Shown: piece after piece, positions 9,008 through 17,616 of the stretch
Position numbering within the stretch: position 1 is the first letter of the stretch
Layout of the letters: every line of letters begins with the position of its first letter
Source: Stenotrophomonas nitritireducens
Lineage (GTDB): Bacteria; Pseudomonadota; Gammaproteobacteria; Xanthomonadales; Xanthomonadaceae
Assembly (NCBI RefSeq): GCF_001700965.1
Contig: NZ_CP016756.1
Span: forward strand, 1,612,001-1,676,000
Reading direction: 5' to 3'
DNA: 64,000 nucleotides
Made by a program: the position numbers and the translations under genes
The notes under the pieces: generated by a model
What the model was told of the DNA's origin: nothing
The model's database searches: none
What the model saw: only the letters and a program-made list of their open reading frames with translations

Positions 9008-9517
9008 ATGAAACCCCTGTTTTCCCTGTTTGCATTCGCCGCCCTCAGTGGCCTGCTGGTGATTGCGCCGGCGCGTGCCGGTGACGGCCTGAACCGTTCG
9101 GAAGTCAGCACCCTGGTGACCTCTGCTGGCGCATCGATGCTGGTCTCGGCGCCGTTGCTGCTGGCGGCATCGGCGGCGGACAAGTCGTCCACGGCGTCAT
9201 CGCAATCCGGCCAAGGCCAGGCCCGGCGTGTCAGTGCCGGCCCGTTGCCGGACATGAAGGTTGAAGCGGTCACCCAGGACGCCGATGGTGGCCGCAGCGT
9301 TGCGCTGGCAGACCCACTGGACGCGGCCAACACCGCCACGCTGCATTGGCCACAGCGCGAGGACAACCCGGCATCAAACTTCGTGCTGGGCCAGACCGTA
9401 GCATTCACCCCCAGCCCGCAGGGCGCTGGCTGGATGCTGCGGGCCGAGGATGGCGCGGTACTGACCTTCGTGCCGGCGATTGAAGCGGCACAGGTGAGCC
9501 ATAGCGGGAAGCTCTGA
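9008..9517 (+). CDS. Secreted protein of unknown function, second tandem paralogue
   Basis: 169 residues from ATG 9008, with GAGGAGC upstream as ribosome site. It repeats the layout of the preceding gene: signal peptide (FSLFAFAALSGLLVIAPARA), a hydrophobic Ser/Ala segment (STLVTSAGASMLVSAPLLLAAS), then RVSAGPLPDMKV, DGGRSVALADP, WPQREDNPASNF, FTPSPQGAGWMLR and LTFVPAIEA. The charged linker found in the first copy (ESRERREEKR) is replaced by a Ser/Gln-rich one. It lies 31 bases after its paralogue in the same probable operon. Function unknown. Confidence 0.75.
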   Translation: MKPLFSLFAFAALSGLLVIAPARAGDGLNRSEVSTLVTSAGASMLVSAPLLLAASAADKSSTASSQSGQGQARRVSAGPLPDMKVEAVTQDADGGRSVALADPLDAANTATLHWPQREDNPASNFVLGQTVAFTPSPQGAGWMLRAEDGAVLTFVPAIEAAQVSHSGKL

Positions 9518-9575
9518 ACATCCGGCAATGCAGGCCGGGGCAATCCGCACATGCTTGATTGCTTGCTTCGCCCGC

Positions 9576-10486
9576 TTGCAGGAGAAGGTGCGTCAGATCG
9601 CAAACATGCCGGATTACTCCCTTCTCCCGCTTGCGGGAGAAGGTGCTTCAGATCGCAAACATGCCGGATTACTCCCTTCTCCCGCTTGCGGGAGAAGGTG
9701 CCCGAAGGGCGGATGAGGGGGCTTTGGCTTTGGCTTTTTGAAATTGAAACGCCAGCAAGGCCAACGGCACAAGCAAACGCGGCACTCACCACAACCCCTC
9801 TCCCGTGAACGGGAGAGGGGCTAGGTCCGCGAGATCGCAAGCAACCTGCAGTACACGCAATGCTTGTCACTTTCAGATTGTAGAAATGCTTGGAGCCTTC
9901 CTTCTCCCGCCTGCGGGAGAAGGTGCCCGAAGGGCGGATGAGGGGGCTTTGGCTTTGGCGTTTTGAAACTGAAACGCCAGCAAGGCCAACGGCACAAGCA
10001 AAAGCGGCCCTCACCCCAACCCCTCTCCCGTGAACGGGAGAGGGGCTAGGTCCACGAGATCGCAAGCTATCTGCAGTACACGCAATGCTTACCACTTTCA
10101 GACTATAGAAATGCTTGGAGCCTTCCTTCTCCCGCTTGCGGGAGAAGGTGCCCGAAGGGCGGATGAGGGGGCTTTGGCTTTGGCTTTGGCTTTGGTTTTG
10201 GTTTTGGCTTTGGCTTTGGCTTTGGTTTTGGCTTTGGTTTTGGTTTTGGCTTTGGTTTTGGCTTTGGTTTTGGCTTTGGCTTTGGTTTTGGCTTTGGCTT
10301 TGGTTTTGGCTTTGGCTTTGGCTTTGGCTTTGGCTTTGGTTTTGGCTTTGGTTTTGGCTTTGGTTTTGGCTTTGGCTCTGAGCTTTTACTTCTCAAAGCT
10401 CAAACGCAAGCGAAGCCGACGGCACAAGCAAAAGCCGCCCTCACCCCAACCCCCCTCTCCCGTGAACGGGAGAGGGGCTAGGTCCG
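9576..10486. repeat. Tandem 55-bp and 225-bp repeat modules built on CTTCTCCCGC palindromes
   Basis: First, a 55-bp unit (GGAGAAGGTG at 9581, 9636, 9691). Then three modules with an exact period of 225 bp, judged by CTTCTCCCGC at 9676, 9901 and 10126. Each module reads: palindrome, GCCCGAAGGGCGGATGAGGG, a GGCTTT tract, AACGGCACAAGC, a second palindrome CCCCTCTCCCGTGAACGGGA, and GGGGCTAGGTCC. Modules one and two have only two or three GGCTTT units; the third has an expanded array. Open frames across this block are products of the repeats and are not called as genes. Confidence 0.9.
10171..10377. repeat. GGYTTT hexanucleotide array (about 34 units)
   Basis: About 207 bases of uninterrupted hexamers, either GGCTTT or GGTTTT, varying almost only at the third base. 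It sits at the position where the two neighbouring 225-bp modules carry just two or three GGCTTT units. All frames on both strands stay open (Ala-Leu/Val-Leu, Trp-Leu/Phe, Pro-Lys dipeptides), which explains the spurious long frames here. No start, codon bias or signal supports coding. Confidence 0.95.
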
Positions 10487-10632
10487 CTTGATCGCAGGCA
10501 GCGTGCACTCCTGTGGCCGTTGACATCTCCCCAGACCCACACCCGTTACAATATGCGCCTACCTGCCCTCTTGGGCACGGCCTTCCCCTTCTTTATTGAT
10601 GCGGTGCCTAACGGCGCTGCCTGTGCCCGTTC

Positions 10633-11199
10633 ATGTCCTCACATCCGTCCATCCGCTTCGCCCCGCTGACCCCCACCTCGCTGCTGCTGGCCGTGCTGGC
10701 AATGGGTGCCGTGGTGCTGGGTTCGAATGTGCTGGTGCAATACCCGATCAATGACTGGCTTACCTGGGGGGCGTTCAGCTATCCGATCGCGTTCCTGGTC
10801 AGCAACCTGATCAATCGCCGCTTTGGCCCGCAGGCGGCACGCCGCGTGGCCTGGGCCGGCTTTGCGGTAGCGGTGGTGCTGTCGGTGTGGATCGCCACCC
10901 CGCGTATCGCGGTGGCTTCCTGTTCGGCCTTCATCGTCGCGCAGCTGCTGGACATCACCGTGTTCGATCGCCTGCGCGCCGGCAACTGGTGGCGTGCACC
11001 GATGGTCGCGACCACCTGCAGCGCCACGGTCGATACGGCCATCTTCTGGTCGATTGCTTTCGCCGGCTCGCAGCTGCCGTGGATCAGCTGGGCAGCTGGC
11101 GATCTGGCCGTGAAGCTGGCCATCGGCATCTGCCTGCTGGCGCCGTTCCGTGCGCTGCTGTGGAAGATGGCGCCTTTGAAGCCAGGAACCAGAGGCTAG
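10633..11199 (+). CDS. VUT-family transporter, queuosine-precursor (YhhQ)-like
   Basis: 188 residues, six hydrophobic segments. The family features ...NVLVQYPINDWLTWGAFSYPIAFLVSNLINRRFG and FIVAQLLDITVFDRLR...WWRAPMVATTCSATVDTAIFW match YhhQ/VUT proteins that import queuine precursors (preQ0/preQ1) for tRNA modification. The start ATG 10633 gives the usual short N-terminus. Substrate is inferred from the family. A preQ1 riboswitch was looked for in the leader 10553-10632 and not seen. The gene converges on glnE; the gap 11200-11275 contains loose GGAACC/GGTTCC inverted repeats that may end both transcripts. Confidence 0.8.
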   Translation: MSSHPSIRFAPLTPTSLLLAVLAMGAVVLGSNVLVQYPINDWLTWGAFSYPIAFLVSNLINRRFGPQAARRVAWAGFAVAVVLSVWIATPRIAVASCSAFIVAQLLDITVFDRLRAGNWWRAPMVATTCSATVDTAIFWSIAFAGSQLPWISWAAGDLAVKLAIGICLLAPFRALLWKMAPLKPGTRG

Positions 11200-11275
11200 A
11201 AACGAGGAACCATTGAGCAGCGACTGCGCTCTCTACGTTGCTGGTTCCTGATCTCCAGTTCCTGGCAGTCAACTT

Positions 11276-14095
11276 CTAGCCTTTCGACGCTGGAAAAGGC
11301 AGCCCCTGGGCAAGTGCCGCCGCTGTGATCGCCGCGCAGGCGGCCTCGATTTCCTGCGTGGGCACCACAATGCGTGGGCGCCTGTCGAGGGTGCAGCTCA
11401 GGCCCGCGTCCAGCAACGTCGCATGTGCGTCGTGCAGAGCCGCTGCGGTCTGCGCCGGCAGCCAACCTGCCTTGGCCAGCGCCGTAATCAGGAACGGGGT
11501 TTCCCTCGGTTCGCACAGCGCCGGGGCGTGCTGCGCCTGCGACAGCACGCCGGTCTGCAGCACGAACTCCAGGTCCACCAGGCCACCGGCACCCTGCTTC
11601 AGATCCAGCCGTGCCGCATCGCTGCGGTCCAGCTCGGCGCGCATGCGCCCGCGCATTTTCAGGACATCGCCAAACAAGGTCTCCGGGTCGCGCGCGCGGC
11701 TCAAGGTGGCGGTGCGTACCTGTTCGAAATCCGCCAGCAACGTTGCATCACCGGCAATGCCGCGCGCGCGCACCAGCGCCTGGTGCTCCCAGGTCCAGGC
11801 ACGTTCGCGCTGGTACTCGGTATAGCTGGCCAGCGAAGACACCAAGGCACCCTTGCCCCCGTCAGGGCGCAGCCGCACATCGATGTCGTACAGGCGGCCA
11901 GCGGCGGTCACCGCGCCGAGCAGGGCCATCACCTTCTGCGCCAGGCGTGCGAACCAGCGGCCGCTGTCCAAGGGGCGCCGGCCATCACTGCCGTCCACGC
12001 CCGCCGGGCTGTCGTACAGGAACACCAGGTCCAGGTCCGAGCCGAACCCCAGTTCGACCCCGCCCAGGCTGCCATAGCCGATGATCGCGAACCGCCCGCC
12101 CGGCACTTCACCATGCGCCTGCAGCATGTCTGCATGCGCCATCTGCAACACCGTCACCACCACCGCATCGGCCAGCAGCGCCAGCTGATGGGTGCAGTCC
12201 ACCGCCCGCTGGCGGCCATCGTGGAAGGCCAGCGCCATGCGGAAGCTCAGCGCAAGGCGCACTTCATTGAGCTCGCGCAGCGCCGCTTCCGGGTCGTCGA
12301 TGGACAGTGCGCTGGCACAGGCGGCGCGCATCTCCTGGGCGTCGGGCATCGGCCCGGCGACGCGGGTGTCGAGCAACTCGTCCAGCAGCAGCGGGAACGC
12401 CACCAGCCGCTCCGACAACAACGCGCTGCGCGCCAGCACGTTGACCAGCCGGTTCAGTGCGCTGGGCTGCTCATCGAGCAGCGCCAGGTAACTGGTACGG
12501 CGCAGGATCGCCTGCAGCAGGCCGAGCACGCGGCGCAACGCGGCATCCGGCTGCGGCGAGCGGGTAGCGGCATGCAGCAGCGCCGGCAGTACCCGGTCCA
12601 GGCGCGCACGGGCGCTGTCGGAAAGGGATTTCACGCCCAGCGACTGGGCGAATTCGCGCAGCGATTGATCGGCGCCATTGGCATCGGTGAAACCGGCGTC
12701 AGCCAGCACCTCCGCACTGCCGCCACCGGGCAGCACCCGCCAATAGCTGGACAGCGCATCCGGCGCGGCCTGGCCACGCCGCGGTGCCAGCAGGGCGTCG
12801 AACTCGACGCCGACGCGCGCACGCTGCTGGTCCAACGCCGCCAGCAGCGCGTCCCAGCTGGCATGGCCCAGGCCCAGCGCGATCCGCGTGCGGTCCAGCG
12901 CGTCGTTGGGCAGGCAATGGGTCTGCGCGTCACGCAGCATCTGCAGGCGATTCTCTACCCGGCGCAGGAAACGGTAGGCCTGGATCAGGTCCTCACCATC
13001 GCTGGCCGCCATCTGCGCGCCTTCGACCAAGGCGCGCAATGCCGGCAGCAGCCTACGTTCGCGCAGCGCCGGTTCGCGACCGCCACGGATCAGCTGCAGC
13101 GCCTGGGCAAGGAATTCGATTTCGCGGATGCCGCCGGGGCCACGCTTGATGTCGTCCAGGCGGTCCTTGCGTGCAACCTCGGCGGTGATCGCCGCCTTCA
13201 TCTCGCGCAGGCCATCGAGCGCGGTGAAATCCAGATATCGGCGGTAGACGAAGGGACGCAGCGTCTCCAGCCAGGCTTCGCCGGCGGCGATGTCGCCGGC
13301 TACCGCGCGCGCCTTGATCCAGGCATAGCGCTCCCAGTCGCGGCCTTCGCGCTGGAAATACTGGTCCATGCCGGCGAACGACAGCGCCACCCGACCGGCA
13401 CTGCCGAAAGGGCGCAGGCGCAGGTCAACGCGATGGCAGAAACCTTCGGCCGTGGTTTCATCCAGCAAGCGCGCCAGGCGCTGGCCGAGCCGGGCGAAAT
13501 ATTCCTCGGCCGCCAGCGGGCGGGCGCCATCGGACTCGCCGTTCTGCGGGTAGGCGTAGACCAGATCGATGTCGGAAGAGAAATTCAGCTCGCCACCGCC
13601 CAGCTTGCCCAGCCCGAACACCACCAGCTGCTGCGCACTGCCATCGGCTGCACGCACTTCGCCATGGCGGCTGGCGAACTCCTGCGCCAAGGCCGACAGG
13701 CCCAGCGACAGGCACTCCTCGGCCAAGCGGGTGGCGCCGGCCAGGGTGGCATCCACGTCGTCCAGTTCCAGCAGGTCCCGCCAGATCAGCCGCGTCGAGG
13801 CGGCCGCGCGATAGCGACGCAACTGGGTCGGCCAGGCGCTGGGCTGCAGCGGGTCCAGTACCGGCAACGGCAGCGGCGCGGGATCGGCCTGCGCCAGCAA
13901 CGGCAGCAGCTCCGGCTGCCGGCACAGGGTATCGATGGCGAAATCGCTGGCAATCGCCAGCTGCCGCAGGCCCGCATCAAACGCCGCCGAGGGCGGCCAT
14001 AGCGCCGGGTCGGGCGCGGCCAGCTTGAGCCGGGCCAGGGCACGCTCGATTACAGGCTGAACAGATTCAGGTGTTGCGGGGGCAGATTGATTCAT
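11276..14095 (-). CDS. glnE: Bifunctional glutamine synthetase adenylyltransferase/adenylyl-removing enzyme
   Basis: 939 residues from ATG 14095, normal for GlnE (about 945). It has the two nucleotidyltransferase halves: [18 protein letters not shown] at residues 161-178 (adenylyl-removing half) and [18 protein letters not shown] near 680-700 (adenylylating half), each with the metal-binding DxD. Helical regions such as [18 protein letters not shown] and [15 protein letters not shown] follow each. It attaches or removes AMP on glutamine synthetase in answer to PII/glutamine status. In-frame sequence upstream of 14095 runs through a terminator hairpin and is not credible as protein. Confidence 0.96.
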   Translation of the reverse strand: MNQSAPATPESVQPVIERALARLKLAAPDPALWPPSAAFDAGLRQLAIASDFAIDTLCRQPELLPLLAQADPAPLPLPVLDPLQPSAWPTQLRRYRAAASTRLIWRDLLELDDVDATLAGATRLAEECLSLGLSALAQEFASRHGEVRAADGSAQQLVVFGLGKLGGGELNFSSDIDLVYAYPQNGESDGARPLAAEEYFARLGQRLARLLDETTAEGFCHRVDLRLRPFGSAGRVALSFAGMDQYFQREGRDWERYAWIKARAVAGDIAAGEAWLETLRPFVYRRYLDFTALDGLREMKAAITAEVARKDRLDDIKRGPGGIREIEFLAQALQLIRGGREPALRERRLLPALRALVEGAQMAASDGEDLIQAYRFLRRVENRLQMLRDAQTHCLPNDALDRTRIALGLGHASWDALLAALDQQRARVGVEFDALLAPRRGQAAPDALSSYWRVLPGGGSAEVLADAGFTDANGADQSLREFAQSLGVKSLSDSARARLDRVLPALLHAATRSPQPDAALRRVLGLLQAILRRTSYLALLDEQPSALNRLVNVLARSALLSERLVAFPLLLDELLDTRVAGPMPDAQEMRAACASALSIDDPEAALRELNEVRLALSFRMALAFHDGRQRAVDCTHQLALLADAVVVTVLQMAHADMLQAHGEVPGGRFAIIGYGSLGGVELGFGSDLDLVFLYDSPAGVDGSDGRRPLDSGRWFARLAQKVMALLGAVTAAGRLYDIDVRLRPDGGKGALVSSLASYTEYQRERAWTWEHQALVRARGIAGDATLLADFEQVRTATLSRARDPETLFGDVLKMRGRMRAELDRSDAARLDLKQGAGGLVDLEFVLQTGVLSQAQHAPALCEPRETPFLITALAKAGWLPAQTAAALHDAHATLLDAGLSCTLDRRPRIVVPTQEIEAACAAITAAALAQGLPFPASKG

Positions 14096-14150
14096 CCACC
14101 GATTCTGGCATCTGCGGGTCGGCGGTCGCCATCTCCGCCGATAAGGCAAT

Positions 14151-14187
14151 AAAAAAGCCCGCTGACAGCGAACTGTCAGCGGGCCTT
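14151..14187 (-). terminator. Strong intrinsic terminator upstream of glnE on the glnE strand
   Basis: On the minus strand GCCCGCTGACAG, loop, CTGTCAGCGGGC is followed by six T. The 12-bp stem is perfect. It lies 55 bases upstream of the glnE ATG, in a divergent gap where no upstream minus-strand gene is seen. It therefore ends either an unannotated short transcript (14190-14370) or acts as an attenuator for glnE. No leader peptide with an obvious amino-acid run was found. Confidence 0.85.
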
Positions 14188-14240
14188 GCTCCCTCCCCCA
14201 CGTCGGGATGCAGGGCGATCGTGCGGGCTGTGCGGACAAC

Positions 14241-14258
14241 TTGCACGCTGCAGTGCAA
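14241..14258. promoter_or_regulatory. 18-bp perfect palindrome, candidate operator
   Basis: TTGCAC-GCTGCA-GTGCAA is a perfect inverted repeat between glnE and the divergent acetyl-CoA hydrolase gene, 119 bases before the latter's start. Such symmetry suggests a dimeric regulator site; the regulator is unknown. Confidence 0.45.
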
Positions 14259-14376
14259 AACAATACTGGGCAGTACAAGAGCAAGGGGCCCGCGAAAACC
14301 ATCCCACCAAGGTAGAACCCCCCTGTACCCGCCGAACGGCGATAATCAGCAATCCCCCCAACAAACCGTAGTGGTC

Positions 14377-15891
14377 ATGTCTGTCGAACGTATTTTGGAC
14401 CCGCGCCTGCGCGACCGCGTCGTTTCCGCCGAACAAGCCGCCGCTTTCATCCAGCCGGGCGAAACCGTGGCGATGAGCGGTTTCACCGGCTCCGGCTACC
14501 CCAAGGCGGTGCCGCTGGCGCTGGCGCAGCGCATCGAAGAGGTGCACGCCGCCGGCCAGCCGTTCCAGATCAAGCTGATGACGGGCGCGTCGACCGCGCC
14601 GGAACTCGACGGCGCGCTGGCCAAGGTGGATGCCATCGCGATGCGCATGCCGTTCCAGACCGACCCGGATGCACGCAAGCGCATCAACGAAGGCAAGCTG
14701 GACTACATCGACATCCACCTTTCCCACGTTGCCCAGCACGTGTGGTTCGGCTTCTACGGTGATATCGACACGGCGGTGATCGAAGTCTCGGCCATCCGCG
14801 AAGACGGCTCGCTGGTGCCTTCCACCTCGGTCGGCAACAACAAGACCTGGCTGGACCTGGCCAAGAAAGTGATCATCGAGGTCAATGAGTGGCAGCCCGA
14901 AGGCATGGAGGGCATGCATGACATCTACTATGGCACCGCGCTGCCGCCGCACCGCAAGCCGATCCCGCTGATCCACGCCAATGACCGCATCGGCCAGACC
15001 ACGCTCAACGTGGATCCGGACAAGATCGTGGCGGTGGTGCGCACCAATGGCCCGGACCGCAACAGCCCGTTCAAGCCCATCGACGAAGACAGCCGGCTGA
15101 TTGCCGGCCATCTGATCGAGTTCCTCAAGCACGAAGTGGCCAAGGGCCGCCTGCCCGCCAACCTGCTGCCGCTGCAGTCGGGCGTGGGCAATATTCCCAA
15201 TGCAGTGCTTGCCGGCCTGGCCGAAAGCGGCCTGCGCGGCTTGACCTCGTTCACCGAGGTAATCCAGGACGGCATGCTGGATCTGCTCAAGTCCGGCGTG
15301 CTCGACTACGCCTCGTGCACCGGTTTTGCGCTGAGCCCGGAGGCCAACGAAGAGTTCAAGCGCAACATCGCGTTCTACCGCGAGCGCATCATCATGCGCA
15401 CGCAGGAGATCTCCAACCATCCGGAACTGGTGCGTCGCCTCGGCTGCATCGGCATGAACGGCATGATCGAGGTGGACCTGTACGGTAACGTCAATTCCAC
15501 CCACGTGATGGGCAGCCGCATCATGAACGGCATCGGCGGCTCGGGTGACTTCACCCGCAATGGTTTCCTGTCCACCTTCCTGAGCCCATCGATGGCCAAG
15601 GGTGGTTCGATCTCTGCAATCGTGCCGATGGTCAGCCACGTCGACCACACCGAGCACGATGTTTCCATCATCGTCACCGAGCAGGGCCTGGCCGATCTGC
15701 GCGGGCTGCCGCCGCGTGCACGTGCGCGCCAGGTGATCGACAACTGTGCGCATCCGGACTACCGCGACCAGCTCAACGATTACTTCGACCGCGCCTGCCG
15801 CGACAGCTACGGCAAGCACACCCCGCACCTGCTGCCGGAAGCCTTGTCCTGGCACCAGCGCTATATCGATACCGGCACGATGAAGGCCTGA
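14377..15891 (+). CDS. Acetyl-CoA hydrolase / succinyl-CoA:acetate CoA-transferase
   Basis: 504 residues from ATG 14377, the size of AarC/Cat1-type class I CoA-transferases. The catalytic Glu is expected at 294 in GLTSFTEVIQDGM. The Gly-rich CoA-site segments are seen in GETVAMSGFTGSGYPKAVP, IPNAVLAGLAESGLRG and MNGIGGSGDFTRNGFLS; GLADLRGLPPRARARQVIDN near the C-terminus is also family-typical. It interconverts acetyl-CoA and acetate, either by hydrolysis or by transfer to succinate, in the cytoplasm. Monocistronic: a terminator follows directly. The 281-bp gap upstream holds a palindrome that may control it. Confidence 0.9.
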   Translation: MSVERILDPRLRDRVVSAEQAAAFIQPGETVAMSGFTGSGYPKAVPLALAQRIEEVHAAGQPFQIKLMTGASTAPELDGALAKVDAIAMRMPFQTDPDARKRINEGKLDYIDIHLSHVAQHVWFGFYGDIDTAVIEVSAIREDGSLVPSTSVGNNKTWLDLAKKVIIEVNEWQPEGMEGMHDIYYGTALPPHRKPIPLIHANDRIGQTTLNVDPDKIVAVVRTNGPDRNSPFKPIDEDSRLIAGHLIEFLKHEVAKGRLPANLLPLQSGVGNIPNAVLAGLAESGLRGLTSFTEVIQDGMLDLLKSGVLDYASCTGFALSPEANEEFKRNIAFYRERIIMRTQEISNHPELVRRLGCIGMNGMIEVDLYGNVNSTHVMGSRIMNGIGGSGDFTRNGFLSTFLSPSMAKGGSISAIVPMVSHVDHTEHDVSIIVTEQGLADLRGLPPRARARQVIDNCAHPDYRDQLNDYFDRACRDSYGKHTPHLLPEALSWHQRYIDTGTMKA

Positions 15892-15912
15892 TTGGTCGTT
15901 CTTGAATGCATG

Positions 15913-15939
15913 AAAAAGCCCGGCAATGCCGGGCTTTTT
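15913..15939 (+). terminator. Terminator after acetyl-CoA hydrolase gene
   Basis: AAAAAGCCCGGCA-ATGCCGGGCTTTTT is a perfect hairpin with A and T tails, 21 bases past the stop; it can work in both directions. Confidence 0.9.
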
Positions 15940-16000
15940 CTTTCTTCGGGGAGGTTTGGAAATCCGAAGGTATAGGTCTTCGACTCACCCTCTCCCCAAC

Positions 16001-16258
16001 CCCTCTCCCGTAAAGGGAGAGGGGCTACGAGATCACGCGTACTGTGAAGTGCAGGCGCTGCGGTTTTTGCTTTGAAGTCCCTCTCCCGTAAAGGGAGAGG
16101 GGCCATGAGATCACGCGTACTGTGAAATGCCGGCGCTGCGGCTTTTGCTTTGAAGCCCCTCTCCCGTAAAGGGAGAGGGGCCATGAGATCACGCGTACCG
16201 TGAAGTGCAGGCGCTGCGGCTTTGGCTTTGAAGCCCCTCTCCCTTTACGGGAGAGGGG
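16001..16258. repeat. Three 78-bp tandem repeats ending in an inverted palindrome
   Basis: CCCTCTCCCGTAAAGGGAGA occurs at 16001, 16079 and 16157 (period 78) and a fourth time at 16235 in opposite orientation. Each unit continues with GAGATCACGCGTACTGTGAA, GCGCTGCGG and a CTTTTGCTTTGAAG tract next to the following palindrome. No gene is supported in 15892-16274. Confidence 0.9.
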
Positions 16259-16274
16259 TTGGGGAGAGGGCGCT

Positions 16275-16613
16275 CTACCCCGCCGTTTTGTCCTTGATCA
16301 TGGTGCTGGGGCCATTGCCCTTGACGCTGGTGATGCCGGCTTCCCGCGCGGCCTGCGAGGCATACATCTGGCTGCTGCCGATCACCTGGTGATTGGCCGC
16401 TTTCAGATTGAAATGGTAGCGCCCGTCGCTGGCGGTCTTGCGCTCGTAGTGCGCTTCATCAGGGCTGTTCTTCTGTACCGAGGCGATGCCGTTCTCGGCC
16501 GCTGCGCGGGTGGTGTAACGCTCGCTGGTCAGGATGACCTCGGCGTTGCCTGCCTTGAGCACGAAATAGAACTGGCCGTCGCTGCTCTTGTCCAACTCAT
16601 ACCAACCTGCCAT
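16275..16613 (-). CDS. YegP-like DUF1508 protein
   Basis: 112 residues made of two DUF1508 repeats: GQFYFVLKAGNAEVILTSERYTTRAAAENGIASVQKN (about 13-49) and GRYHFNLKAANHQVIGSSQMYASQAAREAGITSVKGN (about 64-100). Each repeat shows the family pattern F-x-L-KA-x(2)-V-I-x-S-x-x-Y, as in E. coli YegP. YegP proteins are small, soluble and of uncertain role, often induced under stress. It lies alone between repeats and the GIY-YIG gene on the same strand, 129 bases apart. Confidence 0.9.
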   Translation of the reverse strand: MAGWYELDKSSDGQFYFVLKAGNAEVILTSERYTTRAAAENGIASVQKNSPDEAHYERKTASDGRYHFNLKAANHQVIGSSQMYASQAAREAGITSVKGNGPSTMIKDKTAG

Positions 16614-16742
16614 TGCAATACCCCGCTTGAGGATGATGCCGGCACGCTGCCGCCCTGCTACCGCCGCCGCATGCGTGGCTGTTGCCCGGGTAACCGGACG
16701 TTGGAAGCCGCTAGCTGCCGCGGCTACAGGTGCGACTCTACC

Positions 16743-17000
16743 TCAATCTTCTGTCCGTTCCAGCCACGCCAATTTGCGCTCGCGCGGCAGCTGCTTGATC
16801 TGCCATTCCGCGCGGGACGCGGCCGAGCGGTCCGCGTAGGAACGGCTGGCCAGCACCCGCAGCGGCGGGTGCGCGCGGGTGTAGCGCGCACCCTTGCCGG
16901 CAGCATGGGCCAGGAAACGGGCGTCCACATCGGTGGTGATACCCGCGTAGTAACTGCCATCACGGCATTCCAGCAGATACAGAAACCACAGACCCTTCAC
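16743..17000 (-). CDS. GIY-YIG domain protein, YhbQ/UPF0213 type
   Basis: 85 residues, a stand-alone GIY-YIG nuclease fold. The two half motifs read [17 protein letters not shown] (residues 6-22), with YAG replacing YIG. Arg28 in the [20 protein letters not shown] helix and Glu65 in [14 protein letters not shown] are at the positions of the catalytic Arg and metal-binding Glu. Homologues act as small structure-specific nucleases or have unknown roles in DNA metabolism. Start ATG 17000 lies 21 bases downstream of the next gene's stop, so the two may share a transcript. Confidence 0.88.
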   Translation of the reverse strand: MKGLWFLYLLECRDGSYYAGITTDVDARFLAHAAGKGARYTRAHPPLRVLASRSYADRSAASRAEWQIKQLPRERKLAWLERTED

Positions 17001-17021
17001 CTGCTCCTGCTCCCTGCCGGC

Positions 17022-17465
17022 TTACAGACTGGCCGCGTCAGCAATCTTGCACAGGCCTTCGCCGACAGCCTTGTTGGAAGTCATCTGACCGCCCTTGATG
17101 CTGAAACGCACTTCCACACGGACGCTGCCGTCAGGCTGACGACGCACGGTGGTGCGCAGCGGCACGGTCGAACCGCCGCCACCGCGGACCGGATTCTCGG
17201 CAGCGATATAACCGGTGGTCTCGTTCGGGTAGACACCCACCATGCCTTCGGCCTCGATCGCGGCAACGGTCTTGGCAAACGCAACCGGGTAGCTGACGCC
17301 TTCATGGTCGGTCGATGCCAGGAACTGCTTGCCGGTAGTGAAACCACCCGCCACCGACAGGTTCTGCAGGCAGCCGCTGCCCGAGTCCACAACTTCCTTC
17401 TTGGCCAAGGCCAGGGTCGGCACCAGTGTCAGGGCCAGCGCCAGGGTGCACATACGTGTACGCAT
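17022..17465 (-). CDS. Periplasmic hypothetical protein
   Basis: 147 residues with a clear signal peptide (MCTLALALTLVPTLALA). Mature part includes DSGSGCLQNLSVAGGFTTGKQF, AEGMVGVYPNETTGYIAAEN, LRTTVRRQPDGSVRVEVRFS and a late Cys (GEGLCKIADA), so one disulfide between the two Cys is possible. Good ribosome site (GGAGAAGGAAG) upstream of ATG 17465. I recognise no family; the layout is that of a single-domain periplasmic protein. Confidence 0.7.
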   Translation of the reverse strand: MRTRMCTLALALTLVPTLALAKKEVVDSGSGCLQNLSVAGGFTTGKQFLASTDHEGVSYPVAFAKTVAAIEAEGMVGVYPNETTGYIAAENPVRGGGGSTVPLRTTVRRQPDGSVRVEVRFSIKGGQMTSNKAVGEGLCKIADAASL

Positions 17466-17616
17466 TACTTCCTTCTCCTTGGAGCGGTGTTCAGTAGGCT
17501 TCCTGCCCCGAGACGGTGCTCCCCCTGTCCCAACAGCAGGCGGGAGGCCTACCGCCTCCCGCCGCGTAAACTACTTGGACTGCACTCCGCGCGCCAGTGA
17601 AACCCTCACTTGAGGC

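Noticed and set aside
9576..9720. Short regular repeats resembling a CRISPR array
   Set aside because: The 55-bp units are identical throughout with no unique spacers, and no cas gene is near; they are palindromic REP-type repeats.
10030..10491. Long open frames over the hexamer array (Ala-Leu/Val-Leu, Trp-Phe-Leu, Pro-Lys repeats)
   Set aside because: They exist only because GGYTTT repeats contain no stop in any frame; no start, ribosome site or unique sequence supports translation.
10520..10552. TTGACA ... TACAAT promoter before the YhhQ-like gene
   Set aside because: Both hexamers are good but the spacing is 21 bp, too long for sigma-70.
10553..10632. preQ1 riboswitch in the leader of the YhhQ-like gene
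   Set aside because: No conserved hairpin with A-rich tail pairing near the ribosome site could be found.
14096..14302. 69-residue N-terminal extension of GlnE
   Set aside because: The in-frame extension runs through the terminator hairpin and is Arg/Pro/Cys-rich without family similarity; ATG 14095 gives the normal length.
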